A stretch of 64,000 bases of DNA from Pseudomonas citrullilanati (lineage in GTDB: Bacteria; Pseudomonadota; Gammaproteobacteria; Pseudomonadales; Pseudomonadaceae): positions 21,983-85,982 of the forward strand of contig NZ_JAUQOP010000026.1 in the NCBI RefSeq assembly GCF_030580855.1, in the 5' to 3' direction. Both the position numbers and the translations under genes were made by a program. The notes under the pieces were generated by a model. The model had not been told where the DNA came from and did no database searches. It saw only the letters and a program-made list of their open reading frames with translations. Shown piece by piece: positions 34,859 to 42,937 of this stretch; position 1 is the stretch's first letter; each line of letters opens with the position of its first letter.

Positions 34859-35620
34859 TTACTGCGCCTCATGTCCGGCGGAGAGGAACTTGCTGAGGAA
34901 CTGCCGGGTGCGTTCTTCCCGGGGCGCTGCGAACAAGGCCTTGGCTTCGCCTTGCTCGACGATCACGCCCTTGTCGAAGAACACCACGCGGTTGGCCACG
35001 TCACGGGCGAAGCCCATTTCGTGGGTCACGATGACCATGGTGCGTTTTTCCTCGGCCAGGCCGCGAATGGTTGCCAGCACCTCACCCACCAGTTCCGGGT
35101 CGAGGGCCGAGGTCGGCTCGTCGAACAGGATGACCGCAGGTTCCATCGCCAGCGCCCGGGCGATCGCCACGCGCTGCTGTTGGCCACCGGACAGGCGCCG
35201 TGGGTAGGCGTCTTCCTTGCCGGCCAGGCCGACCTTGGCCAGCAGCTTGCGCCCCAATGCCTCGGCGTCGGCCCGGGGCGTCTTCTTCACCACCAGCGGG
35301 CCTTCGGTGACGTTTTCCAGGGCGGTGCGATGGGGAAACAGGTTGAAGTTCTGGAACACGAAGCCCACCTGCTGGCGCAAACGGCGCACCAGGCCCTGTT
35401 GCTGGCTCAGTGGGCGGCTGCCATCGATCTCGATGTCGCCGACCTTGATCCGGCCACTGCTGGGTTCTTCGAGGAAGTTCAGGCAGCGCAGGAAGGTGGT
35501 CTTGCCCGAGCCACTGGGGCCGATGATCGCGACCACTTCGCCTTCTTCGATCTTCAGGTCGATGCCGTTGAGCACCACCTGGCCCTTGAACTGTTTCGTC
35601 AGTTTTTCCACGACAATCAT
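34859..35620 (-). CDS. tcyN: Cystine-type ABC transporter ATP-binding protein (TcyN/YecC)
   Basis: 253 residues of the polar-amino-acid ATPase family. Walker A is GPSGSGKTTFLRCLN, signature LSGGQQQRVAIARAL, Walker B VILFDEPTSALD, switch VTHEM. Together with the next two genes upstream it forms an importer like E. coli TcyJLN (FliY-YecS-YecC) for cystine. Four bases separate it from the permease gene. The adjacency of D-cysteine desulfhydrase, as in enterobacteria, supports cystine or related sulfur amino acids. Confidence 0.9.
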   Translation of the reverse strand: MIVVEKLTKQFKGQVVLNGIDLKIEEGEVVAIIGPSGSGKTTFLRCLNFLEEPSSGRIKVGDIEIDGSRPLSQQQGLVRRLRQQVGFVFQNFNLFPHRTALENVTEGPLVVKKTPRADAEALGRKLLAKVGLAGKEDAYPRRLSGGQQQRVAIARALAMEPAVILFDEPTSALDPELVGEVLATIRGLAEEKRTMVIVTHEMGFARDVANRVVFFDKGVIVEQGEAKALFAAPREERTRQFLSKFLSAGHEAQ

Positions 35621-35623
35621 GGG

Positions 35624-36289
35624 TCAGGACTCCTGGTCATGCCGATTGACCCGGGCTTCCAGGACGTTCTGCAAGTGCGCGAGCACGCTCGCCAGAATCC
35701 AGTAGATCAGCGCGGCGGCAAGGTACATGGTGAAGATTTCGAAGGTCCGCGCGGTGATCAACTGCGCCTGGCGGAACAGCTCCGGTACCTGGATGGTCGC
35801 CGCCAGCGCGGTGTCCTTGACCAGGGAAATGAAGCTGTTGCCCAGCGGTGGCAGGGCCGTGCGCGCGGCTTGCGGCAGGATGGCCCGGCGCAGGGTCTGC
35901 GCCCGGGTCATGCCGATGCTCGCCGCGGCTTCCCACTGGCCGCGCTCGATGGAGCTGATGGCGGCCCGCAGGATTTCACACGCATAGGCCGCCATGTTCA
36001 GCGAGAAGCCGATCAGGGCCGCCGGCAGCGGGTCCAGTTCGATACCCAGTTGCGGCAATCCGTAATAGATCACGAACAACTGCACCAGCAACGGCGTACC
36101 GCGAAAGAACGACACGTAGACGCGAGCGATCCAGCTCACCAGCTTGAAGCGCGACAGGCGCATGAGCGCCAGGCCGAAGCCCAGCAGCAAGCCGAAGAAC
36201 ATGCCGCCCAGGCTGAGGAAGATCGTGTAGTACGCGCCCTTGATCAGGAAGGGCGCGGAATCCAGTGCGAGTTGAAAAGCCGCTTCCAT
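35624..36289 (-). CDS. tcyL: Cystine-type ABC transporter permease (TcyL/YecS)
   Basis: 221 residues, HisMQ-type permease with the signature AYACEILRAAISSIERGQWEAA and coupling loop ASIGMTRAQTLRRAILPQAAR. About five membrane segments. Its start overlaps the stop of the binding-protein gene by one base (TAATG), so the operon is translationally coupled. Confidence 0.92.
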   Translation of the reverse strand: MEAAFQLALDSAPFLIKGAYYTIFLSLGGMFFGLLLGFGLALMRLSRFKLVSWIARVYVSFFRGTPLLVQLFVIYYGLPQLGIELDPLPAALIGFSLNMAAYACEILRAAISSIERGQWEAAASIGMTRAQTLRRAILPQAARTALPPLGNSFISLVKDTALAATIQVPELFRQAQLITARTFEIFTMYLAAALIYWILASVLAHLQNVLEARVNRHDQES

Positions 36290-37083
36290 TATTTCGTGAC
36301 GTCAGCGTTGAAGTACTTCTGCGAGATCTTGGCGAGGGTGCCGTCGGCGCGCAATTTGTCGATGGCCTTGTTGACCGCGTCCAGCAACTCTGGCTCGCCT
36401 TTGCGCAGCGCGATGCCGGCTTCCTGGCGAGAAAACGCTTCGCCGGCGGCCGTGGTGTCCTTGGCTTTCTTGGCATATTCCAGCGCGGCGAGGCGGTCGA
36501 TCAGGATGGCGTCGATGCGGCCAACGCGCAGGTCCTGGAACTTGGTCGGATCATCTTCATAGGTACGCACGTCAGCGCCGGGTACGTTGGCTTTGACCCA
36601 CTGTTCATAGTTAGTGCCCAGGCCTACACCGACCTTCTTGCCAGCCAGGTCGGCGGCGGTCTTGATGGTGTCCTGGTTCTTGGTCAGCACCAGCGCCTGG
36701 ATACCGGAAACGGTATAGGGCTGGGAGAAGTCATACTTTTTCTTGCGCTCTTCGGAGATGGTCACCTGGTTGATTACCGCGTCCAGGCGCTTGGATTCCA
36801 GCGCCGCGAGGATCCCGTCCCACTTGGTTGGCTGCAGTTTGACCTTCACGCCCAGCTCTTTGGCCAGGGCTTCGGAAAACTCCACTTCGAAACCGGTCAG
36901 CTTGCCGTCGGCGTCGACGAAGCTGAACGGCGGGTAGGTGCCTTCCAGGCCGACGTTGATCACGCCTTTGTCCTTGATTGTTTGCAACTGCTCACCGGCA
37001 ACCGCTTGCCCCAACAGGCCGGCACTCAATGCCAGGCCCAGCGAACCTACCAACAGGTTGCGACGTAGTGCGGAAAAATTCAT
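36289..37083 (-). CDS. tcyJ: L-cystine-type substrate-binding protein (TcyJ/FliY)
   Basis: 264 residues, SBP family 3, with signal peptide (residues ~1-29, LALSAGLLGQAVAGE). Ligand-pocket regions are VGLEGTYPPFSFVDADGKLTGFEVE, AVINQVTISEERKKKYDFSQPY and VGVGLGTNYEQWVK. Close in layout to E. coli FliY (TcyJ), the cystine/diaminopimelate/djenkolate binder. First gene of the operon; its leader of roughly 137 nt carries an inverted repeat. Confidence 0.92.
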   Translation of the reverse strand: MNFSALRRNLLVGSLGLALSAGLLGQAVAGEQLQTIKDKGVINVGLEGTYPPFSFVDADGKLTGFEVEFSEALAKELGVKVKLQPTKWDGILAALESKRLDAVINQVTISEERKKKYDFSQPYTVSGIQALVLTKNQDTIKTAADLAGKKVGVGLGTNYEQWVKANVPGADVRTYEDDPTKFQDLRVGRIDAILIDRLAALEYAKKAKDTTAAGEAFSRQEAGIALRKGEPELLDAVNKAIDKLRADGTLAKISQKYFNADVTK

Positions 37084-37185
37084 GACAAGCCCCTGTGTTT
37101 TCTTATGAAGAGGTTATTTTGGCTGAGATAAGGCGTAGCCGCGATCCGAAAAGATTGCCACATCCTGCCTTAAAGCAGTCTGGGC

Positions 37186-37215
37186 GTCTCGCGGCAAATG
37201 CGCTTGCGGCGAGAC
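37186..37215 (-). promoter_or_regulatory. Inverted repeat in the tcyJ leader
   Basis: GTCTCGCGGCAA (37186-37197) and TTGCGGCGAGAC (37204-37215) are inverted with one mismatch and a six-base loop. If the promoter at 37228-37257 is right, this hairpin begins within about six bases of the transcript 5' end and would protect it or serve as an operator. Confidence 0.55.
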
Positions 37216-37227
37216 TATAGGGTGGCT

Positions 37228-37257
37228 TTTATAGATTGGAAAATAATATTAAATCAA
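37228..37257 (-). promoter_or_regulatory. Candidate promoter of the cystine transporter operon
   Basis: On the minus strand TTGATT (37257-37252) and TATAAA (37233-37228) are 18 bp apart in an AT-rich stretch. Good but unproven sigma-70 match. Confidence 0.55.
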
Positions 37258-37286
37258 GCGCATATGCCTATCAGGAATGAATGACC

Positions 37287-37378
37287 TTGTGGGAGCGAGC
37301 TTGCTCGCGATGGCAGTGGATCAGCCTACTTATTATTGGGCTGACACGCCGTCATCGCGAGCGAGCTCGCTCCCACAG
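37287..37378. repeat. REPIN (GGGAGCGAGCTTGCTCGCGA type)
   Basis: Inverted REP pair between tcyJ and the D-cysteine desulfhydrase gene; the right arm has GCGAGCGAGC where the family has GCGAGCAAGC. Confidence 0.9.
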
Positions 37379-37387
37379 AAGTCTCCA

Positions 37388-38386
37388 CTAAACCTGGAAC
37401 GCCGCGTCATAGGCAAACAACGCTGGCGCGCCGCCGGTATGCAGGAAGATGATCGGGCCGTCGTCGAAGCGGTCGCGACCGATACCGTCGAGCAGCCCGG
37501 CCATGGCCTTGCCGGTGTAGACCGGATCGAGCAGCAGCCCTTCCTGGCTGGCCAGCAGCTTGACCGCCGCCAGTGTCCCGGCGTTGGGTTCACCGTAGCG
37601 GGGGGCGAAATATTCGTCCCACAGGGTCACTTTGAACGCGTCTGGAAGGGTGACTTCGAGCAACGCTGCCGTGCGCTCGGCCAGGCCCTGGACCTTCGGA
37701 AACTGGTCTTCCTCGCTGCGCGAAACCGTGACGCCGATGACAGGCAGCGCCGGCAGGGCTTCGCTCAGCGCCAGCGCCAGGCCGCTGTGGGTGCCGGCAC
37801 TGCCCGAGGCCAAGACCACGGCGGCGAATTCAAGCCCGGTGTCCTTGATCTGTTCGGCCAGTTCCAGGCCGGCGCGCACATACCCCAGCGCGCCCAAGGC
37901 ATTGGAGCCGCCAATCGGGACCAGGTAGGGCTTTTTCCCGTTGCTGCGCAGGCGCGCGGCGAGGGCTTGCAGTTGCTCATCGGCGTTGTCCAGGTTGGCG
38001 ACCTGCTCGACCTTGGCGTCGAACAGCTCCAGCAGCAACCGGTTGCCGTTGCCCAGGTAGTTGCTGTCCTCGGTGCCGATGGGATTTTCCAGCAAGGCCA
38101 CGCAACCCAGGCCCAGCCTGGCCGCCAGGGCCGCGGTCTGGCGCACATGGTTGGACTGGATCGCCCCGGCGGTGATGAGGGTGTCGGCGCCTTGCGCGAT
38201 GGCATCGGCGGCCAGGTATTCGAGCTTGCGCAGCTTGTTGCCACCCAGCGCCAGGAGCGTCAGGTCGTCGCGCTTGATATAGACGTCACGGCCGAGCCAG
38301 GTGGAGAGGCGCTCGAGTTTTTCCAGCGGTGTGGGATGGCCGAGCAGGTCGAGACGGTTAAAGCGGGACAGCTGTTCTTTGATCAT
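37388..38386 (-). CDS. dcyD: D-cysteine desulfhydrase
   Basis: PLP enzyme of the ACC-deaminase/D-cysteine desulfhydrase family, 332 residues; splits D-cysteine to pyruvate, sulfide and ammonia. The PLP lysine is K51 in LALGGNKLRKLEYL, and the serine/asparagine substrate loop is AGAIQSNHVRQTAA. Members of this family also include 1-aminocyclopropane-1-carboxylate deaminase; the DcyD call rests on the neighbouring cystine transporter, the arrangement known in E. coli (dcyD-tcyL-tcyN). The ATG at 38386 gives the family length; a longer in-frame start at 38452 adds an unlikely tail. Confidence 0.88.
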   Translation of the reverse strand: MIKEQLSRFNRLDLLGHPTPLEKLERLSTWLGRDVYIKRDDLTLLALGGNKLRKLEYLAADAIAQGADTLITAGAIQSNHVRQTAALAARLGLGCVALLENPIGTEDSNYLGNGNRLLLELFDAKVEQVANLDNADEQLQALAARLRSNGKKPYLVPIGGSNALGALGYVRAGLELAEQIKDTGLEFAAVVLASGSAGTHSGLALALSEALPALPVIGVTVSRSEEDQFPKVQGLAERTAALLEVTLPDAFKVTLWDEYFAPRYGEPNAGTLAAVKLLASQEGLLLDPVYTGKAMAGLLDGIGRDRFDDGPIIFLHTGGAPALFAYDAAFQV

Positions 38387-38708
38387 CGGTCGGTACTGGT
38401 GGTAGGCGATGGCTGGACTATAGGCACGCGGATATTCGGGGGCAACCAGCATGTTTTATTGGAGCTTGGATCGGGCGACACCGTCGTCGGTTTGCCCTGC
38501 CCTTGACCTGTGGGAGCGGGCTTGCTCGCGAAAGCGATCTACCTGTAGCGATGAGGTTGGATAGGCCGACGCCTTCGCGAGCAAGCCCGCTCCCACAGGG
38601 GCGGCCGCTAGTGAACGAATGCTCCCCAATCAACGTCATACCCTCCCGTAGGCTAGTGTAGGAAACGTGCCGTCGGGCCGTGCGATTAGTCCTTAGCATC
38701 CTATCCAT
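38387..38708. other. Intergenic region dcyD-betT, left part
   Basis: Holds the dcyD upstream sequence, a REPIN (38507-38598) and about 110 bp before the betT operator. No gene seen. Confidence 0.5.
38507..38598. repeat. REPIN (GGGAGCGGGCTTGCTCGCGA type)
   Basis: Matched inverted REP pair of the GGGC subtype, about 48 bp apart, between two divergent genes (dcyD and betT), so here it cannot serve as a terminator of either. Confidence 0.9.
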
Positions 38709-38738
38709 GTTTAAATTGAACGCTCATTCAAGTTAAAC
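38709..38738. promoter_or_regulatory. BetI-like operator upstream of betT
   Basis: A 30-bp dyad: GTTTAA, one base, TTGAA, six bases, TTCAA, one base, TTAAAC. The inner part (ATTGAACGCTCATTCAA) resembles published BetI boxes at choline-responsive bet genes. It is 39 bp before the possible leader peptide and 92 bp before the betT ATG. Confidence 0.65.
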
Positions 38739-38776
38739 CGCCGGTTTGCTGCCCGCTCACAACAGGAGGCTTGCCT

Positions 38777-38833
38777 TTGCCGAGTCCGTTTTCGACCTTC
38801 GCCTTTTCGTCTTGCGGGACGCTGCGCCCATGA
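38777..38833 (+). CDS. Possible 18-codon leader peptide of betT
   Basis: A perfect AGGAGG (38764-38769) stands seven bases before a TTG that opens a short frame (MPSPFSTFAFSSCGTLRP) ending in a TGA that overlaps the betT ATG (ATGA). The betT start itself has only a weak ribosome-binding site, and no start codon in the betT frame suits the AGGAGG. This suggests translational coupling through a leader. TTG start and lack of comparison make it tentative. Confidence 0.4.
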   Translation: MPSPFSTFAFSSCGTLRP

Positions 38834-40830
38834 GTGCCTCGTCCCTTCCACCCAGCGGCCTGGTCCGCGTGAATTCGCCGGTCTTTTATTTCGCCGCGAC
38901 CGTCATCCTGCTGTTCGGCCTGGTGGTGATCACCCTGCCCGAGCAGGCCGGTGCCTGGTTGCTGGCCGCGCAGAACTGGGCGGCCAACACGGTCGGCTGG
39001 TACTACATGCTGGCGATGACCCTGTACCTGATCTTCGTGGTGGTGACCGCCTTGTCCGGCTACGGCAAGATCAAGCTCGGTGCCGACCACGACGAACCCG
39101 AATTCAGCTACCTGTCCTGGGCCGGCATGCTGTTCGCCGCCGGGATCAGCATCACGCTGTTTTTCTTCTGCGTCTCCGAACCGTTGACCCATCTGGTGCA
39201 GCCGCCCCAGGGGCAAGCGGGTACTGCGCAAGCGGCGCGCCAGGCCATGCAGATCCTGTTCCTGCACTGGGGCCTGCACGGTTGGGGCGTGTTCGCCTTC
39301 GTCGGCATGGCCTTGGCGTATTTCGCCTATCGACACAATTTGCCGCTGGCCTTGCGCTCGGCGCTTTACCCGCTGATCGGTAAGCGCATCAACGGCCCCA
39401 TCGGCTATGCCGTGGACGGCTTCGGCATCATCGCCACGGTGTTCGGCCTCGGTGCGGACATGGGTTTCGGTGTGTTGCACCTCAATTCCGGCCTGGATTA
39501 CCTGTTCGGCATCGCCCATACCCAGTGGATCCAGGTCGGCCTGATCGTGTTGATGATGGGCGCGGCGATCCTCGTGGCGGTGGCCGGCGTCGACAAGGGC
39601 GTGCGGGTCATGTCCGATATCAACATGCTGCTGGCCTGCGCGTTGCTGCTCTTCGTCCTGTTCGCCGGCCCGACCCAACACCTGCTCAATACCTTGATCC
39701 AGAACCTGGGGGACTACCTCGGCGCCTTGCCAATGAAGAGTTTTGACCTCTACGCCTACAACAAGCCCAGCGACTGGCTAGGCGGCTGGACGGTGTTCTA
39801 CTGGGCCTGGTGGATCGCCTGGTCGCCGTTCGTGGGGTTGTTCATCGCGCGGATTTCCCGCGGCCGTACCATTCGCGAATTCGTGTTTGGCGTGCTGTTG
39901 ATTCCCCTGGGCTTCACCCTGGCGTGGATGTCGATCTTCGGCAACAGCGCCATCGACCAGGTGTTGAACCACGGCATGAGCGCCCTGGGCATGTCCGCCT
40001 TGGAAAACCCATCGATGAGCCTCTACCTGCTGCTGGAAACCTACCCCTGGAGCAAGACGGTCATCGCGGTCACGGTGTTTGTCAGCTTCGTGTTCTTCGT
40101 CACGTCCGCCGACTCCGGCACTGTGGTGCTGTCGACGTTGTCGGCCAAGGGTGGCAGCCCCGATGAAGACGGGCCGAAGTGGCTGCGGGTGTTCTGGGGG
40201 GCGATGACGGCACTGGTGACCAGCGCGTTGCTGTTTTCCGGCAGCATCGATGCCCTGAAGTCGGCGGTGGTGCTGACGTCCCTGCCGTTCTCGCTGATCC
40301 TGCTGTTGATGATGTGGGGGCTGCACAAGGCGTTCTACCTGGAGTCCCAGAAGCAGATCGCGCAACTGTATTCCCTGGCGCCGGTGTCGGGTGCGCGCCG
40401 AGGCAAGGGGGGCTGGCGCCAACGCCTGAGCCAGGCGGTGCACTTCCCGTCCCGGGACGAGGTGTACCGTTTCCTCGACACCACGGTGCGCCCGGCCGTC
40501 GAGGAGGTAAAAGCGGTGTTCGCCGAAAAAGGCCTGGCGGTCGTCACCCAACCCGACCCGGCCAACGACAGCGTCAGCCTGGAAATCGGCCACGGCGAGC
40601 AGCATCCGTTCATCTACCAAGTGCAGATGCGCGGCTACTTCACGCCGTCCTTCGCCCGGGGCGGGATGGGTTCCAAAGAGCTCAACAACCGCCGTTACTA
40701 CCGCGCCGAAGTGCACCTGAGCGAAGGCAGCCAGGACTACGACCTGGTGGGCTACACCAAGGAGCAGGTGATCAACGACATCCTCGACCAGTACGAGCGG
40801 CACATGCAGTTCCTGCATTTGGTGCGTTGA
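38830..40830 (+). CDS. betT: BCCT-family choline/betaine transporter (BetT type)
   Basis: Sodium- or proton-coupled transporter of choline, betaine or carnitine, 666 residues, twelve membrane segments between about residues 15 and 505. The BCCT signature is YWAWWIAWSPFVGLFIARIS RGRTIREF (split here) near residues 322-347, and GADMGFGVLHLNSGL in helix 5 region. The C-terminal ~150 residues are cytoplasmic, as in osmosensing BetT proteins of Pseudomonas. The ATG at 38830 gives the usual short N-terminus. A BetI-like dyad upstream favours choline uptake. Confidence 0.88.
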   Translation: MSASSLPPSGLVRVNSPVFYFAATVILLFGLVVITLPEQAGAWLLAAQNWAANTVGWYYMLAMTLYLIFVVVTALSGYGKIKLGADHDEPEFSYLSWAGMLFAAGISITLFFFCVSEPLTHLVQPPQGQAGTAQAARQAMQILFLHWGLHGWGVFAFVGMALAYFAYRHNLPLALRSALYPLIGKRINGPIGYAVDGFGIIATVFGLGADMGFGVLHLNSGLDYLFGIAHTQWIQVGLIVLMMGAAILVAVAGVDKGVRVMSDINMLLACALLLFVLFAGPTQHLLNTLIQNLGDYLGALPMKSFDLYAYNKPSDWLGGWTVFYWAWWIAWSPFVGLFIARISRGRTIREFVFGVLLIPLGFTLAWMSIFGNSAIDQVLNHGMSALGMSALENPSMSLYLLLETYPWSKTVIAVTVFVSFVFFVTSADSGTVVLSTLSAKGGSPDEDGPKWLRVFWGAMTALVTSALLFSGSIDALKSAVVLTSLPFSLILLLMMWGLHKAFYLESQKQIAQLYSLAPVSGARRGKGGWRQRLSQAVHFPSRDEVYRFLDTTVRPAVEEVKAVFAEKGLAVVTQPDPANDSVSLEIGHGEQHPFIYQVQMRGYFTPSFARGGMGSKELNNRRYYRAEVHLSEGSQDYDLVGYTKEQVINDILDQYERHMQFLHLVR

Positions 40831-40878
40831 CCGGGACGGCAACATCGCCGGGCGTTTGTCATTCGACCGCGCTGGCCT

Positions 40879-40945
40879 CATCGCGAGCAGGCTCGCTCCC
40901 ATACGGAATCACTTGACCCGGTGGGCGCGCGCCTGCTCGCGAAAG
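40879..40945. repeat. Degenerate REP pair
   Basis: CATCGCGAGCAGGCTCGCTC (from 40879) faces a decayed partner GGTGGGCGCGCGCCTGCTCG (from 40920). Both have AGG/CCT in place of AAG/CTT, which shows the pair is related although worn. Confidence 0.75.
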
Positions 40946-40970
40946 CAGTGTCGCGGACATCACCTCGAAC

Positions 40971-41711
40971 TCAGACCAACCCGCCGTTGGCCCGCAGGAT
41001 CTGCCCGTTCACCCAGGCGGCGCCCGGGCTCACCAGGAAAGCGATGATGTTGGCGATGTCCTCCGGCTGGCCGAGGCGTTCCAGGGGCGGCATCTTGGCG
41101 AAGTGCTGGATCTGTTCTTCGCTCTTGCCGTGCAGGAACAGTTCCGTGGCGACCGGGCCAGGGGCCACGGCGTTGACCGTGATCTGGCGGCCGCGCAGTT
41201 CCTTGGCAAACACCTGGGTCAAGGATTCCACCGCGGCCTTGCTGGCGATGTACACCGAATAACCCGGCAGGTTCAGGCCCACGGTGCTGCTGGAGAAATT
41301 CACGATCCGCCCGCCGTCGTTCAGGCGCTTCGCGGCTTCGCGCAGGGTGTTGAACGTGCCGCGGGTGTTGATGGCGAATGTCTGTTCGAACAGCTCGTCG
41401 CTGTGCTCCGCCAGGGGCATGACCTTGAGAATGCCAGCGTTGTTGACCAGCACATCGACCTTGCCCAATTGCGCTTCGGCTTCATCGAACAGGCGACGCA
41501 CATCGTCGGCCGAGGCCACGTCGGCCTTCACCGCTATGGCCTGGTGGCCGGCCTGGCGCAGTTGCACCACCACTTTCGAGGCTTCGGTGGCGCTGTTGGC
41601 GTAGTTGATGACCACGGCGAACCCTTCGCGGGCCAGTTGCTTGGCGATTTCGGCGCCGATGCCACGGGAGGCACCGGTGACGATGGCGACTTTGGCATTC
41701 TGGACAGTCAT
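40971..41711 (-). CDS. SDR-family oxidoreductase
   Basis: 246 residues, classical short-chain dehydrogenase: NAD(P) loop VTGASRGIGAEIAKQLA, NNAG motif VLVNNAGILK, catalytic Ser in FSSSTVGLN, and YxxxK in YSVYIASKAAVE. The basic residue context after strand one (NYANSATEAS) does not settle NAD versus NADP. Divergent from a LysR regulator gene, the usual sign that the regulator controls it. Substrate unknown; similar proteins are often misnamed 3-oxoacyl-ACP reductase. Confidence 0.9.
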   Translation of the reverse strand: MTVQNAKVAIVTGASRGIGAEIAKQLAREGFAVVINYANSATEASKVVVQLRQAGHQAIAVKADVASADDVRRLFDEAEAQLGKVDVLVNNAGILKVMPLAEHSDELFEQTFAINTRGTFNTLREAAKRLNDGGRIVNFSSSTVGLNLPGYSVYIASKAAVESLTQVFAKELRGRQITVNAVAPGPVATELFLHGKSEEQIQHFAKMPPLERLGQPEDIANIIAFLVSPGAAWVNGQILRANGGLV

Positions 41712-41796
41712 GGTGATAGCTCCTTTGGAGATCGAGTGGGATTCGTTGAAGCCAGCTTCACATGTTTACGCCTGGCGATAAATGCAGGAGAGTTGC

Positions 41797-41810
41797 CTTG
41801 ACTGTTCAAG
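41797..41810. promoter_or_regulatory. Short dyad between the SDR and LysR genes
   Basis: CTTGA-N4-TCAAG lies 30 bp before the LysR start and 86 bp from the SDR start. A plausible LysR-type site, but short. Confidence 0.35.
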
Positions 41811-41840
41811 ATCCCCCAACAATCAGTGCGCAGGATTCAG

Positions 41841-42731
41841 ATGGACCAGGTCAAGGCAATGAGAGTGTTTGTGCGCATCTACGAGCGCAGCAGCTTCACC
41901 CTGGCTGCTGAAGACTTGAACATGCCCCGGGCCACGCTGACCCATACGCTCAATCAATTCGAAGCCTGGCTGGGTGTGCGTTTGCTGGAACGCAGCACCC
42001 GCAAGGTGCGCCCGACCCTCGACGGTGAAGCCTATTACCCGCGCTGCGTGCAATTGCTGGCAGAGCTTGAAGAGGCCGAACTGGCGTTTCGTGGCGTGGC
42101 GCCCAAAGGCAAGCTGAGGGTGGACCTGCACGGAACCCAGGCCAGGTATTTCGTGATTCCGGCGTTGCCGCAATTCATGGCCCGCTACCCCGAAGTGGAA
42201 CTGTTCATCAGCGAGGCGGATCGTTTTGTCGACCTGATCGCCGAAGGCGTCGATTGCGTGCTGCGCTCCGGTACGCTGGCGGATTCGTCATTGATCGGCC
42301 GGCGGGTCGCCAATCTTCGGCAGATCACCTGTGCCAGCCCGGCTTACCTGCGCCAGTACGGCGAACCCAAACACCTGGATGACTTGAAACATCACAGGGC
42401 GGTGAATTACGTCTCGCGCAGCACCGGCAAACTGTATCCGTTCCAGTTCATGGTCGATGGCGAACTCAAGGAGGTACCGATCGGGGGCACGTTGTCGGTG
42501 TCCGGCGCCGAAATCTACGCCGCGTCGGCCATCGCCGGCCTGGGCCTGATCCAATGCCCGCATTACCGGATGCAGGAGCCGATCCGGCAGGGCCTGATCC
42601 AGGAGGTCCTCCCCGCTAACCCTCCACCCTCGATGCCGGTGTCGGTGCTTTATCCGCACAACCGGCACATGTCGCCGCGGGTGCGCGTGTTCGTGGATTG
42701 GGTGACGGAGGTGTTTGCCCAGGCGCGTTGA
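41841..42731 (+). CDS. LysR-family transcriptional regulator
   Basis: 296 residues. N-terminal winged helix-turn-helix (MDQVKAMRVFVRIYERSSFTLAAEDL) and a substrate-binding-type effector domain from about residue 90 (GKLRVDLHGTQARYFVIPALPQFMARYPEVEL). Closest in style to the CrgA/AaeR-like subgroup that controls SDR and aldehyde genes. The ATG at 41841 follows AGGA and gives the standard start; it is five codons inside a longer frame. Likely regulates the divergent SDR gene. Confidence 0.92.
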   Translation: MDQVKAMRVFVRIYERSSFTLAAEDLNMPRATLTHTLNQFEAWLGVRLLERSTRKVRPTLDGEAYYPRCVQLLAELEEAELAFRGVAPKGKLRVDLHGTQARYFVIPALPQFMARYPEVELFISEADRFVDLIAEGVDCVLRSGTLADSSLIGRRVANLRQITCASPAYLRQYGEPKHLDDLKHHRAVNYVSRSTGKLYPFQFMVDGELKEVPIGGTLSVSGAEIYAASAIAGLGLIQCPHYRMQEPIRQGLIQEVLPANPPPSMPVSVLYPHNRHMSPRVRVFVDWVTEVFAQAR

Positions 42732-42762
42732 CGCGGTCTCCGATTTTCGGGCACTGCAACTC

Positions 42763-42854
42763 CCTGTGGGAGCGGGCTTGCTCGCGAACGCGTCGGCACG
42801 TTCAAAATGTATGCTGACTGACACACCGCCTTCGCGAGCAAGCCCGCTCCCACA
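42763..42854. repeat. REPIN (GGGAGCGGGCTTGCTCGCGA type)
   Basis: Matched inverted REP pair between the LysR gene and the aldo/keto reductase gene, which run in the same direction. Confidence 0.9.
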
Positions 42855-42937
42855 TCGGTCAGGCGAACTTTCGGCCTGACCGATGCGTCTGTGAAATGTT
42901 AGCTTCTGCCACCCGCGTCCGCACAGAGAGCCTTTCG

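Noticed and set aside
34808..36562. Open frame of 584 codons on the plus strand across the cystine transporter
   Set aside because: Antisense to three well-identified ABC transporter genes.
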